Source: Agriotes lineatus
Taxonomy: Eukaryota; Arthropoda; Insecta; Coleoptera; Elateridae
NCBI GenBank assembly: GCA_940337035.1
Contig: CALNHX010007476.1
Location: forward strand, 1-64,000
DNA: 64,000 nt
Reading direction: 5' to 3'
Part shown: positions 34,001-42,560 of the stretch, piece by piece
Numbering within the stretch: position 1 is the first letter of the stretch
Layout of the letters: each line of letters begins with the position of its first letter
Translations under genes and position numbers: made by a program
The notes under the pieces: generated by a model
Database searches by the model: none
Seen by the model: only the letters and a program-made list of their open reading frames with translations
Told to the model about the DNA's origin: nothing

Positions 34001-34229
34001 GACTGGTCACGGTCTGTCCATTAGCCACTGAGCAAACGGGTCTCAGCTTCTTATTTATGCGCAGGCCTACAGTACGCAATACGTCCCAACCCTTAGCTCC
34101 TAAGATCGTTCGATTCGCTCCTGAGTCCAACAAAGCTAACAACTCGAAACCCATGATTTCAACAGTCACATGCGGTCGACTGTCATCAGATGACCTTTCT
34201 AATACGTAATCGAGAATGACGTTATTTTT
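31095..34229 (-). CDS. pol: Gypsy-A pol polyprotein (protease, RT, RNase H, integrase)
   Basis: Open for about 1045 codons from after a TAA at 34230-34232. Counting from the GTG at 34169: protease LLALLDSGANRTILGA (DSG 15-17); RT MPFGLHNAPATWQRF and YLDDVIICTP (YLDD 321-324); RNase H VQTDASNVGIGAVL (D470) and VTDHHSLIWL; integrase finger H673, H680, C710, C713 and catalytic D743, D803, E838; and a C-terminal domain ending near PKFIGPFYV. All key residues are present. The single in-frame stop just upstream of the protease separates it from a frame that overlaps gag in the -1 phase; either the stop is a mutation or pol is translated another way. Confidence 0.92.
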   Translation of the reverse strand, partial: KNNVILDYVLERSSDDSRPHVTVEIMGFELLALLDSGANRTILGAKGWDVLRTVGLRINKKLRPVCSVANGQTVTSLGTLHLPIRLNNRVVAIDVLIVLEVPHTLILGIDFWKSVGIVPDVFRGEWEFSKPGVAAIDTPTSNLQFMFDLNSDQRAQLDTLVNRHFTIAKPELGCAKYVQHKITTKAAPVKQRYYPVSPAMQAHIDAELDSMLKSGVVERSRSAWSSPILLVKKKDGTYRFCVDFRKLNSVTEKDAYPIPYVSSILDRLRDARFMKSLDIKSAYWQIEMEEKSKELTAFTVPGRGLFQFTRMPFGLHNAPATWQRFVDHVLGPELEPYVFVYLDDVIICTPTFEKHVEILDEVLQRLNDAGLTLGRDKCHFCQPELRYLGYVVNAQGLLVDPDKVSAILNLPRPRNVSEIRRVVGMASWYRRFIPSFSAIIAPLTSLLKKFQKFEWTESCEVAFTTIKNCLVSAPILSCPDFSLPFIVQTDASNVGIGAVLTQTVDGQEQVICYISRTLTKPERNFSVTERECLAVLWAVEKLRPYLEGTHFTVVTDHHSLIWLNNLKEPTGRLARWAVRIQQYDFTIKHRKGKDHVVPDALSRAIPEIDVVSVVDSGEPEAGAQAPNDSRTDRWYRRMCTRVVERPFKYSAWKLSRGKLFKHVNVKYPELDEGTSWKEVVPKPQRAEILRKNHDEPTAGHLGIYKTYCRIAQQYYWPKLKADVTRYVNRCATCLAQKPEQKRPAGLMCRHPVVDKPWQMISIDIVGPLPRSQKGYVYILSVADYFTKFTLFFPLRTATATAVTQKIENDVFLLFGAPQYVLVDNGVQFRSREFRQLTHTYKSRIIFNAHYHAQANPVERVNRVLKTMLASYVKDNHREWDKYLSKVACAVRTAVHEVTGMTPYFANFGREIQLEGMRANNPEEVDVSKQIRVESREDLLRRTPALRSVYEDIVKRLDVAYKASKATYDLRRRPAQFAVGDTVWRRNYVLSDAAKYFNAKLAPKFIGPFYVSRQVSLATYELSDETGAPKGTWHAKDLKPNPTDV

Positions 34230-34315
34230 TTAAAATTTGGTCTCGGGCTCCTCGATAAGTCCCTTCATAAATTTAGTCGAATTGCTAAACACGCGCGAGG
34301 ACACTGCTCGACCGT

Positions 34316-35722
34316 TCAGCGTCTCGCGGGGTCGTTTCCCTGTCCCTTATCTCTTGCTCGACAACGAGGACAAGTGTTTACGGTCACTTCAGGTTTGCCG
34401 CAACGGTAACAGAATTTCTTGCCGCGGGGTCGCGGACACCTACTGGCTCTATGGCCTGGTTCGTTACAGTTCCAACACCGTATGCTTGACTTGGGTGCCG
34501 GTTCTCGGTTCCTCCTCTCGGGAGTATTAACGTCACGCGTTTCGACAATATCAACTGGGCACGTTTCCGCGATAGGCGCGACCTCGACGTGTGCCAAGTC
34601 TGTTTCTAAGTCAGACTTCTTTCTAGAAGGTGGCACGTAAGTTTCAATGGCATAGCGCCGTTCCTCAATCTTCCGTCCGTATAGCGCTAGCTCGTCGACC
34701 GACCGGACTTCCGTCAATCCCAACTGGGTTTGGTATAAAGGTGAAATATTATGCAACAAAATACGCAACTGTTTCTCTTCGGGAACCGCTTCGGTCAGGC
34801 GCGAAAACATTGTGCGCATGATAGCGATATAAATGCCCATACTTTCCGTAGGGCCTTGCGTGCGACGTCTAATTTCGTCCAACAACCGTTCATCATAATT
34901 CGCAGGCTGAAACTCTAGACGCAATAAATCGACTAACTGTTGCCACGTGTTAGGGGTCGCTCTATTCGCGCGATACCATAGCAATGCGTTGCCCGAAAAC
35001 AAATCGATGGCCTGCATGAACAACTCTTCTTCGGTAAGGTTTCTGGCCACTCTGAGTTCGTTAACACGCTCGATGAAAGCGTTGACCGACAGACCTTTCA
35101 GGTCACCTGAGAATTGTATGTTCCATTTCGAAACAGGGGTTGCCTTAAATGAGATCGTACGCGACATCGGCGCAACAAAACTCGGAGTCGACATAGTTGC
35201 CGCCGTCGTAGTCGTAGTCGTCGTCGCGACGGTAATGGTAGGTGCGACACCGGACGTCGATGGCAGCGTTACGGCGCTTTCTTCCTCAGCCGTAGTCGTA
35301 GACGACCCTAGCTTTACTTGGTTAAGTTCGTAGGTTGAACGTATGAGTGATAATTCCGCGAACGCTTTTTGTTTGAGCGCTCGCTCTTCCTCCGTTGTAG
35401 CTGAACTATTCGTCAGACGGCTCATTCCGTGATAAAATTTCGTTTCGATCGTAGCCGCTACTTCTTTAGTCGGGTTAGCTAAATATACCTGAATCTTTTC
35501 TTCTAATTCGCCAATCAATGTTGTCACGGCCGTGAGATCCTCCTCGAACGTATACGGGTACGGCGGTCGCGTATCCATATCTGCGCGTCCCTCCTCTCTC
35601 AATACGTCGCGTAACCGGGAGCGCAACAAGGTAACCGTGCCGGAAGCATCACGGCCTCTGATTCTCAACTCGTATTCAGCCTCCGCGCGAAGCAGGCGTT
35701 CAATATGTAGCTTTAGCACCAT
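34316..35722 (-). CDS. gag: Gypsy-A gag with CCHC zinc knuckle
   Basis: 468 codons from the ATG at 35722; the frame is open further up but has no other ATG. A coiled N-terminal region is followed by a low-complexity Thr-rich linker. The capsid domain contains WNIQFSGDLKGLSVNAFIER and LWYRANRATPNTWQQLVDLL, as in retrotransposon gags. The C-terminus has one canonical knuckle (CWNCNEPGHRASRC, CX2CX4HX4C) and a second cysteine cluster (CYRCGKPEVTVNTC) without the histidine spacing. It would form the particle and bind genomic RNA. It ends 84 bases upstream of the TAA that precedes pol. Confidence 0.9.
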   Translation of the reverse strand: MVLKLHIERLLRAEAEYELRIRGRDASGTVTLLRSRLRDVLREEGRADMDTRPPYPYTFEEDLTAVTTLIGELEEKIQVYLANPTKEVAATIETKFYHGMSRLTNSSATTEEERALKQKAFAELSLIRSTYELNQVKLGSSTTTAEEESAVTLPSTSGVAPTITVATTTTTTTAATMSTPSFVAPMSRTISFKATPVSKWNIQFSGDLKGLSVNAFIERVNELRVARNLTEEELFMQAIDLFSGNALLWYRANRATPNTWQQLVDLLRLEFQPANYDERLLDEIRRRTQGPTESMGIYIAIMRTMFSRLTEAVPEEKQLRILLHNISPLYQTQLGLTEVRSVDELALYGRKIEERRYAIETYVPPSRKKSDLETDLAHVEVAPIAETCPVDIVETRDVNTPERRNREPAPKSSIRCWNCNEPGHRASRCPRPRGKKFCYRCGKPEVTVNTCPRCRARDKGQGNDPARR

Positions 35723-36107
35723 GTTTACAACCGGGAAAGGACCGACTTGTATAATACGTCGTATAAAAAGAAAAACGTTAGCACGTGTTTGGTAAGTCAA
35801 TTACGTCAGATATCCGAACCAAATCGTAGACGGTCAAGACGGGAGAAATCGGGAAAAAGTGGTTTGTTACCTTTCACTCACCCAATGGCTTAACGGGACT
35901 ATCTGTCCATATCCTTTGCGAAGAGACCGAACATAAGCGAAAAAGAGCAAATTCCAAAACTAGGCGGTCAACGAATGGCTTAACGCGCCTACTACCAACC
36001 AACAATGGTCACAGACAGTACTGCGCCCGAAATCGAGCGAAAGAAAAAGAAAAAAAAATCCGAAATGGGGTCGCGCGTTGTCACGCAACAAGGTCTCAGA
36101 CGTTAAA
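35723..36107 (-). other. Gypsy-A leader, gag-proximal part
   Basis: Non-coding leader of the retroelement. It continues the degenerate repeat character of 36108-36432, for example CCAAAACTAGG near 35955 and the NNGGCTTAACGNG motif around 35886, 35972 and 36132. No promoter or splice site can be assigned. Confidence 0.4.
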
Positions 36108-36432
36108 GCGTCAGAATTAAGACACACGGATGGGCTTAACGAGACTACTCCAGTCCAATAACAGCAACAAGCCACAATCGGGCCGCCAAAATTAAGACAC
36201 ACAGCGCAAAAAAAAGGAATACCCCAAAATGAGGTCGAGCGTTGTCGTGCACCAATAGGCTCCAAACGTTGGAATAGCCAAAATCAAGGCACCACGGGTG
36301 GCTTGACGACAGAACCAAACAGACACAACCCCAAGTTAGGGAACCAAAATTAAGACGTACAACGAAGGGGCTTGGCGAGAAGACGAATATCGGAAAAGAA
36401 CAGGCCCACACGTTGGGAAGCCAAAATTAACC
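36108..36432 (-). repeat. Degenerate repeat array in the Gypsy-A leader
   Basis: A motif reading TTAATTTTGG(C) on the minus strand recurs at about 36110, 36186, 36278, 36344 and 36421, spaced 66-92 bp apart. Several copies are followed by a small pseudo-palindrome of the form CCCAACGTGTGGG or CCAACGTTTGG. The copy nearest the LTR is the presumed primer-binding site. Confidence 0.6.
36403..36423 (-). promoter_or_regulatory. Candidate Gypsy-A primer-binding site (tRNA-Lys-like)
   Basis: The minus strand TGGCTTCCCAACGTGTGGGC starts 9 bases inside the 5' LTR. The known site for tRNA-Lys(1,2), TGGCGCCCAACGTGGGGC, matches it apart from small indels. The tRNA assignment is tentative. Confidence 0.5.
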
Positions 36433-38157
36433 TGTTACGGTAATAAAAGGACTTTACGACACCCACCCAAGGTGAGCATCGCACCACGGAATCAGTCCTG
36501 AAAACCTGACACACTTGCCCTGAAATCGGTTCGAAATAGGCTAATAGGCCACGGCTGGAACGCTCAGGGAGTCGGGCGTGAGTCACACGATACGTTCTGG
36601 GCAAGCGCGTTATGACATAATATATACAGGGTATGTCGAAATTATGAGGGCGCCACCAAGCCTGTCTTAACCCGGCTAACCGGGCCTGGACGGTTAGACG
36701 GGAGCGAAGCATGCAAAAATACTCCGCCAATAAGATTACTCAAGAGTTGCAAGGTCAAATAACAATTTCGGGATTGCCCTAAGCCAGGATTGTGATTAGG
36801 TGTCAATCCGACTACGACTACGCAGCTGTCTCACTCACCTGCACGCTCACAGCTTCCTCGTTCCGTCGTACAATAATCCGTACAATAAAGGGGCGTCTAT
36901 CTGTAACAGAACATGCACAAGCCGAAACAAACAATAGTTCCCTTAACTAACCAATCATATATTTCACTTCGGGTTACAATGGGGTAGCAGAATGCGTCGC
37001 CCTGTATCTAACCTTAATCTATAATTAAGGGCACCAGCTGGCACGCGCGCTCTAAACTTAACGACAGATGTTGAACATTAGTGAACAGCAATAATAGGTA
37101 GTAACGAGTAGGTACAAAGATACACGTTGCCTTATGCAAGGGCAGCGACGATTTACATTAGCCTTCACGGCATGAACAGTCTGCAAGTCTGAATGAATAC
37201 ACTAGCGTAGTAATGAGTAGGTACAAAGATACACGTTGCCTTATGCAAGGGCAGCGACGATTTACATTTGCCTTCACGGCATGAACAGTCTGCAAGTCTA
37301 AATGAATACACTAGCGTAGTAATGAGTAGTAATGAGTAACACTCGCGTTCACAGCGGTAATCAGGTTAAAGGCACATACCTTAATGCGTAGGCGGCGAGG
37401 GAGCCTGGTACAGTTGAGTTGCGACGAGCTGCAATCGTAGGTGGCAGGTACCTTCGGTGTTACAACGGCGAAAGGGGGTGAATGCATAACCGCCTCAATG
37501 GCGACGGGAGACGCGTCAGGACGCGTACAACGGGACGACGAAAAGAATGGGGGCCTCACTCGTTCTGTTGAACCAAATCCTCGTAGGTCGAGATGAAGGG
37601 GGCACGACCCCTCACTAACAGTAGCAGGAACTGGGCTCCAAAAACACCCACGTTACGCCGAAGACCACTCGACAAATTCCGACTCACAACCACCACACAA
37701 GCGCTCTCTGCAATGGGCTCCGGACGACTGCCAAGAGGGAAGCGTCGGCAAAAGGTCACCTTCGCCGCGTCCCCCACGTGACTAAACCACAGCGAATCGC
37801 AAGGCGATGAAATGAAACCAACCAATGCGGGCCACGCTGGTATCACGCCGCCACAGCGTGCTAAATGAAACAAACCAATGCGGGCCACGCTGGTATCACG
37901 CCGCCACAGCGTGCTATTCAGAATTCAGAAAAACGCCATCAGAGGAGAGCTCCAACCGACGACAAATACTGCTTTTGGGGCTAAATATGTGCGAAATCGT
38001 GATTCTGGAATTAGGCGATGGAGCCAAATAAAGAGCTAAAAGGGCTTAGCATACGGGCACGCTGCTCTAAGCTTAGGCGGCTATTCAAAATACCAAAATG
38101 ACCTAACTAACGGCGTGAAATGCAATTAAGCATCTGAAACAGCAAAATGACTTAACA
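36433..38157 (-). repeat. Gypsy-A 5' LTR (1725 bp)
   Basis: Begins TGTTACGG on plus and ends CTTAACA. It carries a 53-bp tandem duplication (about 37810-37915) whose unit includes a perfect hairpin, CACGCTG and CAGCGTG. It also holds two copies of a unit of about 120 bp (37085-37330). It lacks about 170 bp present in the other two LTR copies. A sense open frame (36433-36730) runs out into the leader. Confidence 0.9.
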
Positions 38158-39683
38158 AACGCCGCAATTTAAGGCTTTAATAATATTGGGTGAGGCTGTT
38201 GCAGTACTTGTACTGCATTTTATGATCAAAGAATGTGCTGCTAATTCATAAATTGTTGTTTATGCAGAATTGTGTACGAATACCTCTGCTGTCATGCATA
38301 AATTCTCGTTGAATCTTTGCTTTATTGCAGGTATGATGTTAGTTCCTATTCGAGCATTCAGGTTTAATAAAATAATAACGGGATTGTGTCGGGGCTGATA
38401 ATCTAGTTTCCTGTAGTTTTCTGTAAAATAATTATTTATTCTGGGTTTGAAATCTTGACTTATGATGTGCATCTTAGTGTTATGTAGTTTTACTGCTACT
38501 GACAGGATTTTTTCTGATACAAGGGTATAGTCGTCTACACCATTGTTATAACGTTTGTGAACGCCTTATTTCGCCCTAGTTACCTTATCGACTCCACTAT
38601 AAATATTAAAGTGTAGGTTTGGTATGGTATAATCCCCTTGCCTGCCTTTTTGCCTCGGTTGCAGTATACACGTCGATTCTCGTCTTTCTAGTTCCATTAT
38701 TACTTCATGCTCTCTATGGAACCACCACTTTATGTTACAGGTTGTTGTTCTTATGCATTTGTTTCTCCATTCTCTTTTCCTTCTTTGTCTCGCGGTTTCG
38801 TTGAAAACAGATTTCCCACACAGTATTCGATGGATTTCCTTCTCTTTGAGGTGTGGGTTGCAACCACCGTGTGACTGTCTTTGTTTGACGAAATTGTATA
38901 CTCTTGGTGTGGTACTATCAGAATCCTTATGATTTACCTGCCGGCAACTAGATCAACTGCTTCGCGCTTAGGACTGCAGGCCGTTGGATTCAACAATGCA
39001 GGATACACCAGGCCTTCCTAGACTATTGTAAATTTCTGTTCGCTTCTTACGGCAACCTCCAAAGTCAGCAACGAGAGAATGCAGCTCCGAAATGTCCCCC
39101 AGCAACAAAGTGTCTCTTAGGATACTCCAAACCAACCCTTATTGGTCTCCAATTCGGATAGTGCCTCAAACAATTTCAAAATTACTAGCATCAGCACTCA
39201 AATCGACCGAAGTCCATGCCAATCCCATTCAACACAAGAGAACTACCATTATGCGCCACGTCTCGTAGTTACTTCATTTTAGGATAGTTTTCTTGTGAAG
39301 AAACTTGATTCCTAAATGATCATATTTTGATAGATCAAAAGAAGCACCTTTTCCGATCACAATCTTAGTCGACATACAGAAGTTCTACCTTCATATCAAG
39401 CACAGCTGTTCCAGTTTGCTCTTACGTTTGAATATGTGCCTCTGCATTAAATTACATGCGGTTTTGAGAAGATTTCTTGCAATCACAACGTATTGCAATT
39501 TGATACTAAATTTAGCATATTTAGTACTCTTTGTACATGTTTTAAAACGTCATATCATAATAGATATACGTTAACTAATACATTAATGGCATATTTAAGC
39601 AAATTAAATGTGAACTAATCTTGTATTAAATTAATACTAACCTGACACACTACTGAGCATGTAGCTTGAATCTGGACACAATT
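38158..39683. other. Flank right of Gypsy-A; one unidentified open frame
   Basis: No recognised gene. On the minus strand a frame of about 100 codons is open from 38565 to 38260 (residues include DYTLVSEKILSVAVKLHNTK and HNPVIILLNLNARIG). I do not recognise it. It lacks a start near its beginning and may be an exon or a transposon remnant. The sequence does not continue the Gypsy-B gag. Confidence 0.35.
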
Positions 39684-39964
39684 TGTTAAAAACCCCTAAC
39701 CATACATATATTAAATAACCGCTATATACGTATTTCGACAGCAAAGCTGCCATTTTCAATAACCTTGAAAAGAAACTAAACACGAAAAAGCCGCCCGAAG
39801 ATACGCTCTTCTCCCGAATCACCCGTGAAAGTAAAAAGCGTGTTTTCGGCCAACTTTGTAGTGTTTAGTTTCTCTCCAAGGCTATCGAAAATTACAGCTT
39901 AGCTGTCGAAATACGTATTTAGCTATTGTTAAATATTTGTGTGGTCAGAAGTTTTTAACGGATG
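39684..39964. repeat. Foldback element / MITE
   Basis: Arms of about 110 bp: 39684-39783 and 39868-39964 are imperfect reverse complements. The best block is ATACGTATTTCGACAGC with AGAAACTAAACAC at the inner end. The central loop is about 85 bp. No coding capacity. Confidence 0.75.
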
Positions 39965-40038
39965 TTGTTCAATACTAATCTGTAAGTTAGTAGTATATTT
40001 TAGAGCATGTCATCTCCAGCTGATCTTGTGATTATAAA

Positions 40039-40266
40039 TGTAGGGTTGGCAACGCATAGGAAGCTGAGTGTTAAACTAAAAAAACAGTTGGTGCGCGAAG
40101 GCAGTGCAATAATAATATACAATAAGATGGACGCTAGGAGTAAAGACGTGTTTGTGTGAATATTGTTTTCTTTTGTTATTTGTAAGTAAGTGTTTACTTA
40201 AGCCATTAAGGTTATTAAATACTGTTTGCTAAAGTCTGTGTTCTGTCTATTTATTTCATTTTTACA
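40039..40266 (+). repeat. Gypsy-C 5' LTR
   Basis: Starts TGTAGGGTTGGCAACGC and ends TTTTTACA. The body (GACAGTTGGTGCG-like, then GCTAGGAGTAAAGACGT) reappears at 46735-46890, and the start reappears at 45977. Confidence 0.7.
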
Positions 40267-40628
40267 AGCTCCTTTTGGAAGAGCAGCAATCCAAAAAAGA
40301 GGTCCAGCCTCAAAGACGTTGAAGAGGCAAGAGGCGTGCAGCACATATAAGACGATCGCAGTGGTGCATGGTCAGTAGCATAAATTTAAGGCGATAACCA
40401 ATGCAATCGACGCTTTTGGAATTGATGAGTTCGTTCTGTATTATATCCACTTGAATGCATTTTAAATCATTCGTAGCGACCGTTAATCGTTATAAATAGT
40501 TAAATAATTTTTTTTTCGCATTTTGTATAATAATGTGCTATTGTACTAAATTCAAAATCGATTAATCAAGTGGCTCTTTGGTGCATAGAAATGTCACTTT
40601 GCTATATGGTAATGTCACTGCAAAATTT

Positions 40629-40700
40629 GAGGTTAGCAGGTTAGGTTTTGTGTCAGTTTGTGTCAAAACTGACGGAAAACCTCACCTGTTTACCTCTAAT
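40629..40700. repeat. Short hairpin repeat
   Basis: Arms GAGGTTAGCAGGTTAGGTTT and the complement of AACCTCACCTGTTTACCTC surround an inner perfect 8-bp stem, GTCAGTTT/AAACTGAC. It lies in the Gypsy-C leader. Confidence 0.55.
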
Positions 40701-40888
40701 TTGACATAGACTTACAGTGCCACCAAAATATTATTATTACGTTTAAATTTCCACAACCGCCTTTTTTAATTGACATGAGGTATACTGTTTTTATAAAAAT
40801 GTTTGTTTAAAAATACTAATACAAGATGAAAAAAAAATAGTATACACACTTCGTAAGAAAAGAAGTTTTACTAATTTTATACTGGGCG

Positions 40889-41442
40889 ATTCTTGACTTC
40901 TACGCATAATTTCGAGGAATGATAGTTCGTGATGAGTACTGATGGGTAACTAAAAAAGAATGTAGTAAAAGTATTTTATTAACGGAGATAACGAATTAAC
41001 TATGTAACTTACACTCGAATTTGAGAACAATTATTTCTAAGTGATTGTTATTCGTTTTCGATAAACACCTGAGCCCATCGAATCCATGCTGCACCACACG
41101 TACGTACTGGAAAACTTTGTGCATAAAGCCGAGCTGCAGCTATTGACTTTTAGTGTACTTCCCCGTAAGTTCATACCATGTCCTTGGGTTTTGAGTTGGG
41201 AAAGTTAGGTGCTCTAGTTTTTCTTTTACTAATTAAAGAAACTCGAATTTCTATTAACTGAGAGTGACAGATACAATTCAAGGTAAATGCGATAATTTCG
41301 TATTTTACTAGTTCACCACTCTCAATATAATTAATTCGTTATTTTCTTTGACAAAAAACTTTTACTACACCTTTTTCTAATTACCCATTATTACATATCA
41401 CGAACTAACAGTCATCGCAATTATGCGTATAGGTCAAGAATT
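40889..41442. repeat. Foldback element inserted in Gypsy-C leader
   Basis: The left arm (about 40889-41000) and right arm (about 41330-41442) are reverse complements at roughly 80 percent by eye. They share ATTCTTGAC, TACGCATAATT, TTAGTTCGTGAT, GTAGTAAAAGT and ATAACGAATTAA in order. The centre is about 330 bp. No coding sequence was seen; a MITE or foldback transposon is likely. Confidence 0.75.
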
Positions 41443-41928
41443 ACCATTTATAGATTTTTAAGTTGCTCGCTTTTCTCGCTCGTACTCAATTAATCTATAT
41501 TCGTTTAGTAAAACTAGTAATCACTAATAATTAAATTGAAGGAAAACTTAAGTCAAATTCTGCATATTGCGCGCAATATTGATATAGCAACGACTAAATC
41601 GATTAAACTACTTTTAGTACAGTAAACTTAGCTCCAAACCAGGGAATCCAAAAAAAACTAAGGTCTCATTGTCACAAGTTGTTCACTACCCTTTGTTTTA
41701 AATGTGGTAAAAGATCTCCACCGTCAGAGGGTCGGGTTTGGAAGGAGGGTGGGGAAAAAGTTTTTTAGAAATATCTCGGAAAGCCTTCAGTTTACAGCTT
41801 ACTGTATCCTATACACTTTTAAAGTACGTTAGATTTTCAAAAAAATTTGTCCTATACACTTTTTGCTGCGCTCAATAATTTCAGAGATATGGAGGAGGTA
41901 AAATTTAGTTATTCAGTTGTTCCGTCGT
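41443..41928. other. No gene seen
   Basis: AT-rich stretch between the foldback element and the pseudogene. It has a purine-rich patch near 41735-41765 and no recognisable motif. Confidence 0.35.
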
Positions 41929-42560
41929 TTATGATGCTGAAGAGGGTCGTATGAATGGGCAGACTCGCATTATGGTCACGTTTGAGCAACAACTCTTTAC
42001 CAAGGCCCACGGAATAGTAGCCAGTGCCCCTACCGATAGTTCCTTAAAATCACTGTTCATCCGGCTTAGAGGTTTACACTTTCTCCTTTTTTTTATAGGA
42101 TCAGTAGGCCACATAATGACTGAAAGTAGTTTGGAAGAGGTGTGGAGATAAGTTTATGCCAAAAATAGCAGCCCATGATGAATGGGAAAGCATATTCCAG
42201 AGTTATCTGTGGCTTTTTCCGAACTCAAGAAGCCCCTATGACGGTTTTCATTGAGACACTGAATCAGGGACATCCACAAGGAAGAGTTGAAGGCACTCTA
42301 TTCATGATTAATTTCGTGTGAAATGGGCCCTGATGAGATAGTGGGATCGGCTGCAGTCAACAATTTGGTACGAACTGTGGAAGAGCCACTGAAGAATTCC
42401 AAGGAGAGTGGTAGAACACAAAAATTGTGGATAAAATTTATTGAAATGGTGAAACTTATAAACATGTTCATAAAAGCAGAAATAAGCGGGGATTTTATCT
42501 CCATCTTCACTGCGTGCAGCAAATGCTGCTTTTCTTTCATGTGAGGGTGAGAAGCAAATC
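41929..42560 (+). pseudogene. Degenerate copy of an uncharacterised invertebrate protein family
   Basis: Two plus-strand frames, 41951-42151 (RIMVTFEQQLFTKAHGIV and FIGSVGHIMTESSLEEVW) and 42323-42544 (SGRTQKLWIKFIEMVKLINM, then FIKAEISGDF). From memory they resemble consecutive parts of a family of large uncharacterised proteins seen in many invertebrate genomes, with patterns such as SFLGSIGHIMxGSGL and LWIQYxxMVxILxxFIxAERTGNW. Stops and frame changes lie between and within the pieces. The position inside the Gypsy-C leader suggests insertion or capture. The family function is unknown to me. Confidence 0.45.

Larger units (their letters stand above)
28249..38157 (-). mobile_element. Gypsy-A: Ty3/gypsy retrotransposon with 1.7-kb LTRs
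   Basis: A 9.9-kb structure on the minus strand: 5' LTR 36433-38157, leader with short repeats, gag, pol, about 1.1 kb of non-coding 3' region, polypurine tract, 3' LTR 28249-30014. The LTRs start TGTTA and end TAACA. The flanks (CTGT before 28249, AACG after 38157) do not match, so no target duplication is visible. The two LTRs differ by several indels. More GC-rich than its neighbours. Confidence 0.9.

Noticed and set aside
28249..38157. Gypsy-A inserted simply into Gypsy-B gag
   Set aside because: Gag does not resume at 38158 and the flanking bases do not form a target duplication.
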